This document shows positions 1 through 8,864 of a stretch of DNA of 64,000 nucleotides, one piece after another. How positions within the stretch are numbered: position 1 is the first letter of the stretch; every line of letters starts with the position of its first letter. The DNA is from Novosphingobium sp. PC22D (GTDB taxonomy: Bacteria; Pseudomonadota; Alphaproteobacteria; Sphingomonadales; Sphingomonadaceae), in NCBI RefSeq assembly GCF_002556635.1, contig NZ_MWMO01000006.1:124001-188000 (forward strand), given 5' to 3'. Under the pieces are notes generated by a model. That model had not been told where the DNA came from and ran no database searches. It worked only from the letters and a program-made list of their open reading frames with translations. Position numbers and translations under genes: made by a program.

Positions 1-435
1 GATCATCGGCGACCGGCGCAGGAACCAACCCAGCACCGGGATTCGCAACAGCTCTCGTTTTGCGATAATCGCGACATCGGGAAACAGCACGAGCGCCGCC
101 AGCGTCTCCCAGGTCGACTGATGGTTGCAGATGATGAGGCAGGGTTCATGCGGAATGTGGCCGCGCCCTTGTTCGACACAGTTGAGCCCGACGATCCAGG
201 CGAGTTCGACAAGCACGCCCCGCGCCCAGATCCGCGTGAACTTGCGGACAAGCCGTGGCGGCGAGCCAGCAAACCACAAGAGCGGAATCACTGGCGCGAA
301 CAGCGCTGTCCATAGCGCCCACGCGAAATCGAAAATCCGGGACCGCAACGCCTCCACAGCATGGTTCGCACCGTCGCTCCACCGGCTGTATTGCTTGCCG
401 GGAATCCTGCGCGGTCGAGCTCGTGTGCGATTCAC
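1..435 (-). CDS. 1-acyl-sn-glycerol-3-phosphate acyltransferase (PlsC family), 3' end outside window
   Basis: This is the N-terminal part of a membrane acyltransferase that would add an acyl chain to lysophosphatidic acid in phospholipid synthesis. About 145 codons are visible before the window edge. The acceptor-site motif reads NHQSTWETL, the alphaproteobacterial variant of NHX4D. A hydrophobic segment (DFAWALWTALFAPVIPLLW) precedes it. No in-frame ATG precedes the motif. I chose the GTG at 435 because GAAGG lies 9 bases upstream and an in-frame stop lies just before that. The truncation is only the window edge. It faces away from the PEP synthase gene's start and lies downstream of it on the same strand. 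Confidence 0.85.
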   Translation of the reverse strand, partial: MNRTRARPRRIPGKQYSRWSDGANHAVEALRSRIFDFAWALWTALFAPVIPLLWFAGSPPRLVRKFTRIWARGVLVELAWIVGLNCVEQGRGHIPHEPCLIICNHQSTWETLAALVLFPDVAIIAKRELLRIPVLGWFLRRSPMI

Positions 436-589
436 GTCAATATACCTTCATCGTCGGCATGGCGGACGCTTGCTCCCCAGACACCCGCGTCTGTGGGATT
501 CGATCCGCAAACTGCTGCACGATCCAGATCGCCACGCTGTCGTTGGGCAGCGCAGGGTGAGTTCGCCCGCAGAGGGTCATGGCCTCATT

Positions 590-3028
590 CTATTGCGCGG
601 TTTCAGTGCTGCGGGTCGCAGTGTCGGTTCGGCTTCCGGACGCGAGTGCTCGCTCGACCTCGGCGACATGGCGGATCGTCGCCACGAAGCTGTCCGGATT
701 GAGCGAGATTGAATCGATACCCTCCTGCACGAGAAAAGCCGCGAACTCGGGATAGTTGCTGGGAGCCTGTCCGCAGATGCCGACCTTGATTCCGGCATCA
801 TGGGCCTTGACGATGGCCTCGTCGATCAAGCGGGTGACTGCTTCACTTCGTTCATCGAACAACGGTGCAAGATCGCCCGAGTCGCGGTCGACGCCAAGCG
901 TCAACTGGGTCAGATCGTTGCTGCCGATCGAAAACCCGTCGAAACGCGTCGCGAACTGCTCGGCAAGGATGACGTTCGACGGGATCTCGCACATCATGTA
1001 GACTTCGAGGTCTGCGGCGCCCCGAGCGAGCCCATTTTCCGCCATCACTTCCAGCACACGATCCGCCTCTGCGGGTGTCCGGCAGAAAGGCACCATGACG
1101 ATGACATTGCGAAAGCCGATGTCCTCGCGAACACGTTTCAGCGCGCGACATTCAAGCGCAAAGCCTTCGCGATAGCGTTCATCATAATAGCGCGAGGCGC
1201 CCCGGAACCCAAGCATCGGATTTTCTTCGCTCGGCTCGAAGGCGGCTCCGCCCAGGAGATGGGCATACTCATTCGTCTTGAAGTCGCTCAACCGCACGAT
1301 CACGGGATATGGGTGGTAAACCGCGGCGATCTTGGCGATGCCAAGTGCGAGCGTCTCGATGAAGAATTCGGCCGGATTGGCAAACCCCGAGGTCAGCGCG
1401 CGAATCTGGCGCAGCTCGGAAGCGTCGGTGACGCGCTCGGGGTGCAGCAAGGCCATCGGATGCGCCTTGATCGCATTGCTGACGATGAACTCCATACGGG
1501 CTAGCCCGACGCCCTTTGCCGGCAGACGCCACCAGCGCAATGCGGCCGCCGGACTTGCAAGGTTCACCATGATCGCGGTGCGGGTATCGGGTATCGCGGC
1601 AAGATCAATATCTTCGGCATCGAAGGCGAGCGCGCCCTCGTAAACGTGGCCACGATCGCCTTCTGCGCAGGACAAGGTTATCGCCTGGCCTTCGCTCAGC
1701 ACATCGGTGCCGTTACCGGTGCCAACGATCGCCGGCACACCGAGTTCGCGGCTGACGATCGCCGCGTGGCTCGTCGTACCGCCATGATCGGTGACAATGC
1801 CCGCAGCGCGCTTCATGACCGGCACCCAGTCGGGATCGGTCATCTCGGTCACGAGGATCGCACCGTCCCTGAAACGGTCGATATCGGCAGGGCTGCGAAT
1901 GATGCATACCGCACCGGTCGCGATCGCCTCACCGATCGCCGAGCCGGTGAGCAACGTCTTGCCCTTCTCCTTCAGGCGATAGGTTCTCAACCTGGCGGTC
2001 TGGCGGCTGGACTGCACCGTCTCGGGACGCGCCTGGACAATGAACAATTCGTCCGTCTCGCCGTCCTTGGCCCATTCCATGTCCATTGGCCGGCCGTAAT
2101 GATCTTCGATGAGCATGGCCCAACGCGCCAGCTGGAGCACTTCTTCATCGTCGAGTACAAAGGACTCGCGCTCCCGCCTCGTCGTATCGCGAAGCACGGT
2201 GCGCGCGCTGCCGCCCCGTGCATAGACAAGCTTGCGTTCTTTCTCGCCCAATGTGCGCTCGATGATCGGGCGCACCCGCAGCTCATCGAGCAGCGGTTTG
2301 AAGACCAGATATTTGTCGGGATTCACGCTTCCCTGAACGACGGTCTCGCCCAGCCCCCAGGCGGCGCTGACCACGACCGTTCTCGGAAAGCCCGTCTCCG
2401 TGTCGATCGAGAACATGACACCGGATCCGGCGAGGTCGGAACGGACCATGCGCTGCACGCCGATCGACAAAGCGACCTTCAAATGATCGAAGTTCTTCGC
2501 CTCACGGTAGCTGATCGCGCGATCGGTAAACAGCGATGCAAAGCAGCGGCGGCAGGCATCGAGGAGTTCGCGTTCGCCGCGAACATTGAGGAATGTCTCC
2601 TGCTGGCCGGCGAAGCTGGCATCCGGCAGGTCTTCGGCCGTCGCGCTGCTGCGCACAGCCACGCCCAGCTCATGGACGCCTGCGGCGCGTGAGAGACCCT
2701 GATAGGCCTCGCGAATCGCCTCGGCCATCGCTGTCGGAAACTCGCCTTCCAGGAACAGGCGACGAATCGCCTCGCCTGTTTCATGCAGTGGCGACCTTCC
2801 CGACTTGAAGGCGGCAATCTGCGCTCGCAAAGACGATTCGATGCCGTTGGCATCAATATAGTCGCGAAAGGCGTGCGCTGTCGTGGCGAACCCGTCGGGG
2901 ACAGCAAGGCCGGCGCTGCGCATGGTCCGCACCATATTCGAAAGAGACGCATTCTTGCCCCCGACCGTGGCGACATCGCCGGCCGCCGGGTCGTCAAAAC
3001 CGAGAATATAGACGGGCTCCGCGTTCAT
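590..3028 (-). CDS. ppsA: phosphoenolpyruvate synthase (pyruvate, water dikinase)
   Basis: The product (812 residues, a normal family length) converts pyruvate, ATP and water to PEP, AMP and phosphate, the entry step of gluconeogenesis from pyruvate. It has an N-terminal ATP-grasp region with the start GGKNASLSNM, a central phosphohistidine domain with GGTTSHAAIVS near residue 416 carrying the swivelling histidine, and a C-terminal PEP/pyruvate TIM barrel with SIGSNDLTQ near residue 704. ATG at 3028 has AGGAG seven bases upstream. Further in-frame upstream codons lack a ribosome site. Pyruvate:ferredoxin oxidoreductase and phosphoglycerate kinase elsewhere in the window fit a shared role in carbon flow around pyruvate. 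Confidence 0.95.
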   Translation of the reverse strand: MNAEPVYILGFDDPAAGDVATVGGKNASLSNMVRTMRSAGLAVPDGFATTAHAFRDYIDANGIESSLRAQIAAFKSGRSPLHETGEAIRRLFLEGEFPTAMAEAIREAYQGLSRAAGVHELGVAVRSSATAEDLPDASFAGQQETFLNVRGERELLDACRRCFASLFTDRAISYREAKNFDHLKVALSIGVQRMVRSDLAGSGVMFSIDTETGFPRTVVVSAAWGLGETVVQGSVNPDKYLVFKPLLDELRVRPIIERTLGEKERKLVYARGGSARTVLRDTTRRERESFVLDDEEVLQLARWAMLIEDHYGRPMDMEWAKDGETDELFIVQARPETVQSSRQTARLRTYRLKEKGKTLLTGSAIGEAIATGAVCIIRSPADIDRFRDGAILVTEMTDPDWVPVMKRAAGIVTDHGGTTSHAAIVSRELGVPAIVGTGNGTDVLSEGQAITLSCAEGDRGHVYEGALAFDAEDIDLAAIPDTRTAIMVNLASPAAALRWWRLPAKGVGLARMEFIVSNAIKAHPMALLHPERVTDASELRQIRALTSGFANPAEFFIETLALGIAKIAAVYHPYPVIVRLSDFKTNEYAHLLGGAAFEPSEENPMLGFRGASRYYDERYREGFALECRALKRVREDIGFRNVIVMVPFCRTPAEADRVLEVMAENGLARGAADLEVYMMCEIPSNVILAEQFATRFDGFSIGSNDLTQLTLGVDRDSGDLAPLFDERSEAVTRLIDEAIVKAHDAGIKVGICGQAPSNYPEFAAFLVQEGIDSISLNPDSFVATIRHVAEVERALASGSRTDTATRSTETAQ

Positions 3029-3118
3029 GATTGTCTCCTTGCCAGTATCAACCTTTGTCAATTTAGCGCGATCGCGACCCTGCTCTCCAAGCCGGCTTCG
3101 CAACCGTCCGAGGCGGTG

Positions 3119-3490
3119 TCAGGGCCGCCGCAATTCGACGATATCGTGGCGCTCGACCGTTCCCGACGTCACAGTGGCATTTGCAAAATGCTCGTCGATG
3201 ATCTGCTGTATCCGCACAGTACCGACCTCGGTCCGCCGATAGCTCGGTGGCCCTTTGGGCCCATGCGGATGCTCGGATACGCGATAGACTGTCAGCTCCT
3301 GACCGGGCTCGGCACCATCGGCGCTACCGATGCAGACGACAAGGTCGTTGCCCGCCGCGCGCACAACGGTCCCGCGCATGAAGACGCTGTGGCCGATACC
3401 TGGCGTATGGCTCTGTGTGGATTGGGCGTAGGCGCCCACCGGGACGAGGGTAACGGCCATGGCCGTGAGGATGGCGGGTAGAAACTTCAT
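3119..3490 (-). CDS. small exported protein of unknown function
   Basis: A 123-residue protein with a classical signal peptide (MKFLPAILTAMAVTLVPVGAYAQ, cleavage expected after AYA), so it should act in the periplasm. The mature part is short and beta-rich in appearance (GTVVRAAGNDLVVCIG, PGQELTVYRV, TVERHDIVEL), resembling a small beta-barrel, but I recognise no named family. The ATG at 3490 has AGAGG seven bases upstream. It ends 90 bases before ppsA on the same strand and may share its transcript. The sigma-factor gene diverges from it about 190 bases away. Confidence 0.75.
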   Translation of the reverse strand: MKFLPAILTAMAVTLVPVGAYAQSTQSHTPGIGHSVFMRGTVVRAAGNDLVVCIGSADGAEPGQELTVYRVSEHPHGPKGPPSYRRTEVGTVRIQQIIDEHFANATVTSGTVERHDIVELRRP

Positions 3491-3602
3491 CGAAGGCCTC
3501 TTTGCATCGGGGATCTTGCCGTGTGGCGAGCGGATCCCGAGGCCGCTCGCCCGCCGCCGGTAAAATACCGGCCTGCGTTGGTTAGGACGATGGCTCGCGC
3601 CT

Positions 3603-3643
3603 AACATTACAGCGAACAGCTTCTCGCATTTGTGCGTAATGTT
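3603..3643. repeat. 8-bp inverted repeat upstream of the sigma-factor gene
   Basis: AACATTAC at 3603-3610 is the exact reverse complement of GTAATGTT at 3636-3643, with 25 bases between. It sits in the space between the divergent exported-protein and sigma-factor genes, 37 bases before the latter's start. It could be a regulator site; no function is proven. Confidence 0.5.
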
Positions 3644-3679
3644 TGGCGCGCTCCGCCGTCTAACAAATGGAGGTTCTTG

Positions 3680-4318
3680 ATGGTTGATGACCCCGCAAAA
3701 GACGCACGACACAAAGCAGCAGAGCCGTCCGAAATGGTCGCGGCGGTCAGAAGGGCACTGGTGGAAAGCCGCCGCGATCTCCTCAAGTTCCTGCGCCGTC
3801 GTCTCCACAGTCATGACGAGGCTGAGGAAGTGTTGCAGCGTTTCATCCTGAAAGCGCTCGAACGCTCGGGCGATCTGCGCGATGTCCGCACGGTTCGCGG
3901 CTGGCTCGGACGGGTGCTTGCGACAACGATCGTCGACCATCAGCGCGCGGCGGCAACACGGCGGCGGCGCGAGCATGGCGTGGATCCCGTTGTGCTCGCC
4001 AATATGGCCGAAACGCTGATCGAACCCGACGAGGAGATCGACGACGCGGTCTGTCAATGCCTCTACAAGCTGCTGCCGACACTCAAGGCGGAATATGCCG
4101 CGGTCATCTGGCGTGTCGATTTGCTCGGCGAGCCCCGGGACAGGGTTGCCGTTAGTCTCGGGATCACGCTCAACAATGTCACGGTCCGGCTGCATCGCGC
4201 GCGCCAGGCGCTCAAACAGCGGCTCGAACAGATGTGCCACATCTGTGTCATCCACGGGTTCCTGGATTGCCAGTGCAGCGATGCCCAGCGATTGCGCCAG
4301 CTGCGCGAAGCCCCCTGA
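3680..4318 (+). CDS. RNA polymerase sigma factor, sigma-70 (ECF-like) family
   Basis: A 212-residue alternative sigma factor that would direct RNA polymerase to a small promoter set. The sigma region 2 lies in LLKFLRRRLHSHDEAEEVLQ and RGWLGRVLATTIVDHQR; region 4 is AAVIWRVDLLGEPRDRVAVS followed by the helix-turn-helix ending VRLHRARQALK. The C-terminus carries a short cysteine/histidine cluster (CHICVIH..CQC) that could bind metal and sense redox state; this is inference. ATG at 3680 follows GGAGG by six bases. No anti-sigma gene is adjacent. The next gene is cfa, an arrangement that recalls sigma-E control of cfa under singlet-oxygen stress in Rhodobacter. Confidence 0.85.
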   Translation: MVDDPAKDARHKAAEPSEMVAAVRRALVESRRDLLKFLRRRLHSHDEAEEVLQRFILKALERSGDLRDVRTVRGWLGRVLATTIVDHQRAAATRRRREHGVDPVVLANMAETLIEPDEEIDDAVCQCLYKLLPTLKAEYAAVIWRVDLLGEPRDRVAVSLGITLNNVTVRLHRARQALKQRLEQMCHICVIHGFLDCQCSDAQRLRQLREAP

Positions 4319-4403
4319 CGATCTGCCGCGGCGAATGTGTAAGGAATCCTCTCGTCCGCCGTCTGTGACTAGGCCTCGTCTTGGCTGGGAAGGATGATCA
4401 CTG

Positions 4404-5678
4404 ATGCAGAACTTCGTTTCGTCACCGGGAACAGCGCGTTCCTTTCCGTTACTTTCGCGGTTGCTTCACTCCATGATCCGAACGGGGCAGTTGACCGTCA
4501 TCGATCATCGTGGACGATCGCATGAATTCCTCGGCCATCGTCCCGGCCCCCAAGTGGCCGTGCGCCTGCGCGACCCGAAGCTGCCTCTGCGCCTCGCGCT
4601 CAATCCCTCGCTCGCGTTCGGAGAGGCCTATATGGAGGGCGCGCTGACGCTGGAGCGTGGCTCGCTTCACGACCTTCTCCATCTGGCGATCGACGGGCTG
4701 GAGGCGTTCGATCGCCATCCGATCCAGCGCCTGCGGGCGAGGACCGGCCGCAACCGAGGCCCGCGCAACCATCACCGCCGCGCGCGCGCCAACGTCGCGC
4801 ATCACTATGATCTCTCGGGCGCGCTCTATGATCTGTTTCTCGATTCCGATCGCCAATATTCCTGCGCCTATTTCCCCTCCGGGGACGAGACGCTCGAGGA
4901 AGCACAGGCGGCCAAGAAACGGCATCTGGCCGCAAAGCTGCTGCTCGAGCCCGGATGCGAGGTGCTCGATATCGGTTCGGGCTGGGGCGGGCTCGCGCTT
5001 GAGCTTGCGCAGGCGGCGAAGGCGAATGTAACGGGCGTCACGCTCTCGACCGAACAGCTCGCGGCTGCACGCGCGCGCGCCGAGGCGGCGGGCCTCTCCC
5101 GCCAGGTCCGGTTCGAACTCCGGGATTATCGTGAGGAGATGGGTCTTTACGACCGGGTCGTCTCGGTCGGAATGTTCGAACATGTCGGACCGCCGGATTA
5201 TTCCACCTTCTTCAAATCGGTGGCACGCACACTCAAACCCGATGGCGTTGCGCTCATCCACTCGATCGGGCGCATGGAGCCGCCCGGAGGCGCCGATCCC
5301 TGGATAAGCAAATATATCTTCCCCGGCGGGTATATCCCGGCATTGTCGGAGGTGGTGGCAGCCGTCGAAAAGTCGGGCTTGTGGATCACCGACATCGAGA
5401 TCCTGCGGGTGCATTATGCCGATACGCTGAGGCACTGGCACGAACGGTTCCAGGCACGGCGCGCCGAAGCGGCTGAACTCTATGACGAACGTTTCTGCCG
5501 TATGTGGGAATTTTACCTTGCGGCCTGCGAAATGCTGTTCCGCCACGGGCCGCTGATGGTGTTCCAGCTGCAACTGGCCCATCGCCGGGACGCGGTCCCC
5601 CTGACCCGCGACTACATCACCGATTACGATCGCAGCGAACCGGTAGACGCACCGTTGCAATTCCGGCAACGCGCGTGA
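4404..5678 (+). CDS. cfa: cyclopropane-fatty-acyl-phospholipid synthase
   Basis: This 424-residue cytosolic, membrane-associated enzyme moves a methylene group from S-adenosylmethionine to unsaturated acyl chains of phospholipids. The SAM-binding motif is VLDIGSGWGGLALELA. The N-terminal lipid-binding part and the fold AHHYDLSGALYDLFLD...YSCAYF are typical of the family. The later GMFEHVG and HSIGRMEPPGG blocks match conserved active-site regions. ATG at 4404 has an AAGGA element 9-13 bases upstream. It follows the sigma-factor gene by 85 bases and overlaps the next gene by four bases (GTGA), so the membrane genes downstream are probably co-translated with it. Confidence 0.93.
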   Translation: MQNFVSSPGTARSFPLLSRLLHSMIRTGQLTVIDHRGRSHEFLGHRPGPQVAVRLRDPKLPLRLALNPSLAFGEAYMEGALTLERGSLHDLLHLAIDGLEAFDRHPIQRLRARTGRNRGPRNHHRRARANVAHHYDLSGALYDLFLDSDRQYSCAYFPSGDETLEEAQAAKKRHLAAKLLLEPGCEVLDIGSGWGGLALELAQAAKANVTGVTLSTEQLAAARARAEAAGLSRQVRFELRDYREEMGLYDRVVSVGMFEHVGPPDYSTFFKSVARTLKPDGVALIHSIGRMEPPGGADPWISKYIFPGGYIPALSEVVAAVEKSGLWITDIEILRVHYADTLRHWHERFQARRAEAAELYDERFCRMWEFYLAACEMLFRHGPLMVFQLQLAHRRDAVPLTRDYITDYDRSEPVDAPLQFRQRA

Positions 5679-6403
5679 CCGGCTATCACTACATCTGGCT
5701 ATTTTGGGCACTGGCCTTTCTCCTGGCATTTATCGTCATCTACGGCTCATTTCGTGAGCACAGGACGCTGATGCTGCGGGCTGCGCTCGGTACCGCGCCC
5801 TTCGGTTTGAGCGAGCCGCTGTTCGTGCCGGCCTATTGGTCTCCACCGAGCCTCTTCGATCTCGCACAAAGGACCGGCTTTGATCTGGAGAGCATCATCT
5901 TTTCATTCAGCATCGGCGGGATCGGCGCGGTGCTCTATAATCTGGCGGCACGGCGGGTCACACGCCCGGTTTCGCCGCATGGCCCGCACCGGTTCCATCG
6001 CTTCGCGCTGGCAGTGCCGGTTGTGGTCTTCCTGCCGCTGCTCACGCTGGGGTGGAATCCAATCTACCCGGCTGTGATCGCCATGGCGGCCGGGGCTGGA
6101 GCCGCAGTTCTGTGCCGCCCGGATCTTGGTGCCAAGACGCTCTATGGCGGTCTGCTTTTCCTCGCCTTCTACGCAATCTTCATGATTGGCCTTCGGTTCA
6201 GCGCACAGGGCTACATCGAACATGTCTGGAACTTGCCGGCACTTTCGGGGCTGCTGCCTGTCGGAATACCGCTCGAGGAATTGTTGTTCGGCGGCGCATT
6301 CGGCCTCTACTGGGCGAGTGTCTATGAGCACTTGACCTGGACGCGACCTTTGCCCCGAGCAAAGCATGGATTTGCGCGCACCGATTTGAAGGGGCGCGTT
6401 TAG
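5675..6403 (+). CDS. lycopene cyclase domain-containing integral membrane protein
   Basis: A hydrophobic protein of 242 residues with about six or seven predicted membrane segments (IWLFWALAFLLAFIVIY, ALAVPVVVFLPLLTL, LLFLAFYAIFMIGL and others). The C-terminal motif IPLEELLFGGAFGLYWA matches the PxEExxF signature of heterodimeric (CrtYc/CrtYd-type) lycopene cyclases, so it may act on a polyene or similar lipid. Its actual substrate is unknown. The start is GTG at 5675, overlapping the cfa stop codon in the sequence GTGA, which implies translational coupling. No other carotenoid gene is in the window, so a membrane-lipid role is as likely as carotenoid cyclisation. Confidence 0.75.
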   Translation: MTGYHYIWLFWALAFLLAFIVIYGSFREHRTLMLRAALGTAPFGLSEPLFVPAYWSPPSLFDLAQRTGFDLESIIFSFSIGGIGAVLYNLAARRVTRPVSPHGPHRFHRFALAVPVVVFLPLLTLGWNPIYPAVIAMAAGAGAAVLCRPDLGAKTLYGGLLFLAFYAIFMIGLRFSAQGYIEHVWNLPALSGLLPVGIPLEELLFGGAFGLYWASVYEHLTWTRPLPRAKHGFARTDLKGRV

Positions 6404-6440
6404 GCGGCCATGGTGGCGAACGAAGAGGCGGGCATCGATA

Positions 6441-8039
6441 ATGCTAGCTGCAAGGTTCTTGCGCATCGGCGGAGCGGTGTTCGGTCTCCTGATCGTTGCT
6501 GTTTACGAACGACTCCGAAGCGGCACGGACAACCGTTCGACGCTGCCTGATCGGCTGCGCGCGACCCTTGAGCGCCTGGGCCCGACCTTTATCAAGGTCG
6601 GCCAGGGGCTCAGCCTGCGCCGCGACCTTTTGCCCGACCGGTACATTGCGGCGCTGAGCAAGCTTCAGGCGGACGCCAGGCCATTCCCGCAGGCCGCCGC
6701 CAGGCATGAGATCGAGACTGGCCTCGGCAAGCCAATCCACGACCTGTTCAGTTCATTTGACGAGACCCCGCTCGCCGCCGCATCGATCGCGCAGGTGCAC
6801 CGTGCCCAAATGCCGGACGGCCGCGAAGCGATCATCAAGGTGCGACGCCCGCGGATAAGGTCGCAGATCGATCGTGACATGCGCGCGCTGATAGGGCTGC
6901 TGCGCCTGCTGTGCGCCCTGTCCTCCAGAATCGCGCGCTTCGAGCCAGTGCGCCTGGCGCATGAGATCTGGACAAATCTGCGCCGCGAGACCGACTTCCG
7001 GCTCGAAGCACGAGCCGTTCGCCGTTTCGCCGATGCATTTGCGGATTGGGAAACGGTCCACGTCCCCGAAGTTATCGATGACCTCATCTCCGAAACCGTG
7101 CTTGTCCAGGAATTCTCCTCAGGCCGCCTGCTCTCCGATGCGGCCCTGGCCGGCTCTGGGCCTCGCTACGCCGCCAACCTCGTAGAAATCTATCTGCACC
7201 AGATCTTCGTATTGGGTTTCTTCCATGGCGATCCCCATCCCGGGAACCTCTTCTTCATGGACGCTGGAACAATCTGCTTTCATGATTTCGGACTGACCGG
7301 CCAGCTCGACCATGCGACGCGGCGGCGGCTGGCGCTGTTCGTTCAAGCCTTTATTCATCAGGATGCCGACTGGATGCTAGATGCGGCAGTCGAACTCGGA
7401 CTGCTACGGATCTCCGGTGAACGGCAGGCAATCGTCCACGGCTTAGAGGAGCTCCTGACCGAATACGCGTCGCTTCCGATGCGGCAATGGTCGATGGCGG
7501 ACCTGTTCCTTCGTATTTCGCGGCTGGGTAACAGGGAGTCTGTACTGTTGCCCCATTATCTGATTGTCCTCATGCGAGCCCTGTTTCTTGTCGAGCATGC
7601 ATTGCATACGCTCGACCCGGCGATGAATGTTCTCGATACCCTCATTGAAAGGGGCAACGCTGCAATCATGGCCCTGGCCGAGGGTCCGTCACATGCAGCG
7701 CTTTCGCGACTGAGATTTGAGGCTGGCCTTGCGGTTTATGACCTGCCAGGCGCCGCTGCGGCGTGGCTTTCCGAGGTCCGGCGGGAGGGGTTTCATCCCG
7801 CGCTTCAGATTCATCTGCCGCAGATCGAGCGAACCGAAGCCGGTCTGGAACGCACGGGCAACCGGCTTGCGCTGGCTCTCGTAACCCTCGGACTATACAT
7901 TGCCTCGTCGCTGCTCATGCAGCATAGCATCGGCCCGCGCATCCTGGGCATGCCCCTGCTCGCTCTGGTCGGCTATTTCCTCGCGCTATGGTATACGCTG
8001 CGCCTCTCGCGCGCGATTGCCCGATCCGGGCGCCTGTGA
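6441..8039 (+). CDS. AarF/ABC1/UbiB kinase-like family protein
   Basis: A 532-residue atypical kinase or ATPase of the family that supports ubiquinone synthesis and lipid homeostasis. Family motifs are clear: the KxGQ motif in FIKVGQGLSLRRDLLP, the A-rich loop PLAAASIAQVH, and HGDPHPGNLFF followed by HDFGLTG for the catalytic and metal sites. The C-terminus has two membrane segments (LALALVTLGLYIASSLLM and MPLLALVGYFLALWY). It lies 37 bases after the cyclase-like gene, in the same direction as the sigma factor, cfa and that gene, so it probably completes one membrane-stress operon. It need not be the housekeeping UbiB. Confidence 0.9.
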   Translation: MLAARFLRIGGAVFGLLIVAVYERLRSGTDNRSTLPDRLRATLERLGPTFIKVGQGLSLRRDLLPDRYIAALSKLQADARPFPQAAARHEIETGLGKPIHDLFSSFDETPLAAASIAQVHRAQMPDGREAIIKVRRPRIRSQIDRDMRALIGLLRLLCALSSRIARFEPVRLAHEIWTNLRRETDFRLEARAVRRFADAFADWETVHVPEVIDDLISETVLVQEFSSGRLLSDAALAGSGPRYAANLVEIYLHQIFVLGFFHGDPHPGNLFFMDAGTICFHDFGLTGQLDHATRRRLALFVQAFIHQDADWMLDAAVELGLLRISGERQAIVHGLEELLTEYASLPMRQWSMADLFLRISRLGNRESVLLPHYLIVLMRALFLVEHALHTLDPAMNVLDTLIERGNAAIMALAEGPSHAALSRLRFEAGLAVYDLPGAAAAWLSEVRREGFHPALQIHLPQIERTEAGLERTGNRLALALVTLGLYIASSLLMQHSIGPRILGMPLLALVGYFLALWYTLRLSRAIARSGRL

Positions 8040-8170
8040 CGGCTTCGCCTCGAGAGCCTCCGCATTTTGTCCCGTGGCGGCTGTCGGCTCTCCAGTGTGA
8101 GGAAAGGTGTTGGTGACGCGAAAATTATTCTGTTCTGTGAGGGCGTTCCGAAATTCGGACCCTCCTCCCT

Positions 8171-8620
8171 CTACGGACCCTTTTCAATGATCCGCTCTTC
8201 CTCCTCCTCGCGCACATCGCTGACAAATTCGATCAGGAACGCCGTACTGAGGCCGAACATGATCAGGCCGTTGGCGGCGACAACCGCAGACAGGAGCCGG
8301 ACATCCTCAGCAAGAACGACGTCTCCAAAACCCAATGTCGTGAGTGACACGGTGGCGAAATAGAGCGCCGGCTCAAGCGAGCCGAAAGCGCCGAGCCACA
8401 GGAACAGACCGGCCCACAACCATGCCGCGAAGGTCAGTGCGGCCAGCATCCAGATCGTTGCGGCCGCGAGCATCAGCATGCTTGCCAGCCGGCTACTCCG
8501 AAGGCGCGGGGGCACGAGGTGGTCTGATGCGGCGAAGGCCGCGGCAACAAAGCCCGCCTGCGCGATCATCGTCACCGCCACCACCAGTGCGCCGAGCAGC
8601 AGTTGCGCGGCAATACTCAT
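8171..8620 (-). CDS. two-transmembrane potassium-type ion channel
   Basis: A 149-residue inner-membrane protein. The pore signature TTLGFGD (residues about 104-110) follows LEPALYFATVSL, matching the selectivity filter of two-TM K+ channels of the Ion_trans_2 type. There are N-terminal membrane segments (LLLGALVVAVTMIAQAGFVAAAF and MLMLAAATIWMLAALTFAAWLWAGLFLWLG) and one after the pore (SAVVAANGLIMFGLSTAFLIEFV). The tail is short and very acidic (REEEEE), with no RCK or cyclic-nucleotide domain. ATG at 8620 was preferred because the 15 codons before it do not resemble coding sequence; its ribosome site is weak. Confidence 0.82.
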   Translation of the reverse strand: MSIAAQLLLGALVVAVTMIAQAGFVAAAFAASDHLVPPRLRSSRLASMLMLAAATIWMLAALTFAAWLWAGLFLWLGAFGSLEPALYFATVSLTTLGFGDVVLAEDVRLLSAVVAANGLIMFGLSTAFLIEFVSDVREEEEERIIEKGP

Positions 8621-8864
8621 GTTTGCCCCGCTTTGACTTCGATCGAAACAACGCCGCAATAGCACCTCGGCGAGGCCGAGATCGTGAGTGGCGGGCGCTG
8701 TTCACTGGCTGCTTTCATTTGTTGTCTCCATTTGTCTCCTGCGATCCGGTGAAGCCTCTTGCCTTCCTTGTCGCCAGGACTTCCCGTTGCTGACTCCAAC
8801 AGATTGCACCTGCTCCGCGCTGCACGACAAAGGCGCGGTCACAGGATCGGCCGGCGCGGTATTC

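Noticed and set aside
1646..2692. 348-codon rightward frame inside ppsA
   Set aside because: Antisense shadow; ppsA motifs occupy the whole stretch on the other strand.
3048..3061. TCAACCTTTGTCAA upstream of ppsA, similar to the Fnr-like boxes
   Set aside because: It lies only 20-33 bases before the start codon, too close for activation of this gene; it may be chance or a repressor site, so I left it out of the regulon set.
8633..8646. TTGACTTCGATCGA upstream of the ion channel gene
   Set aside because: Only eight of ten matches and 13 bases from the start codon.
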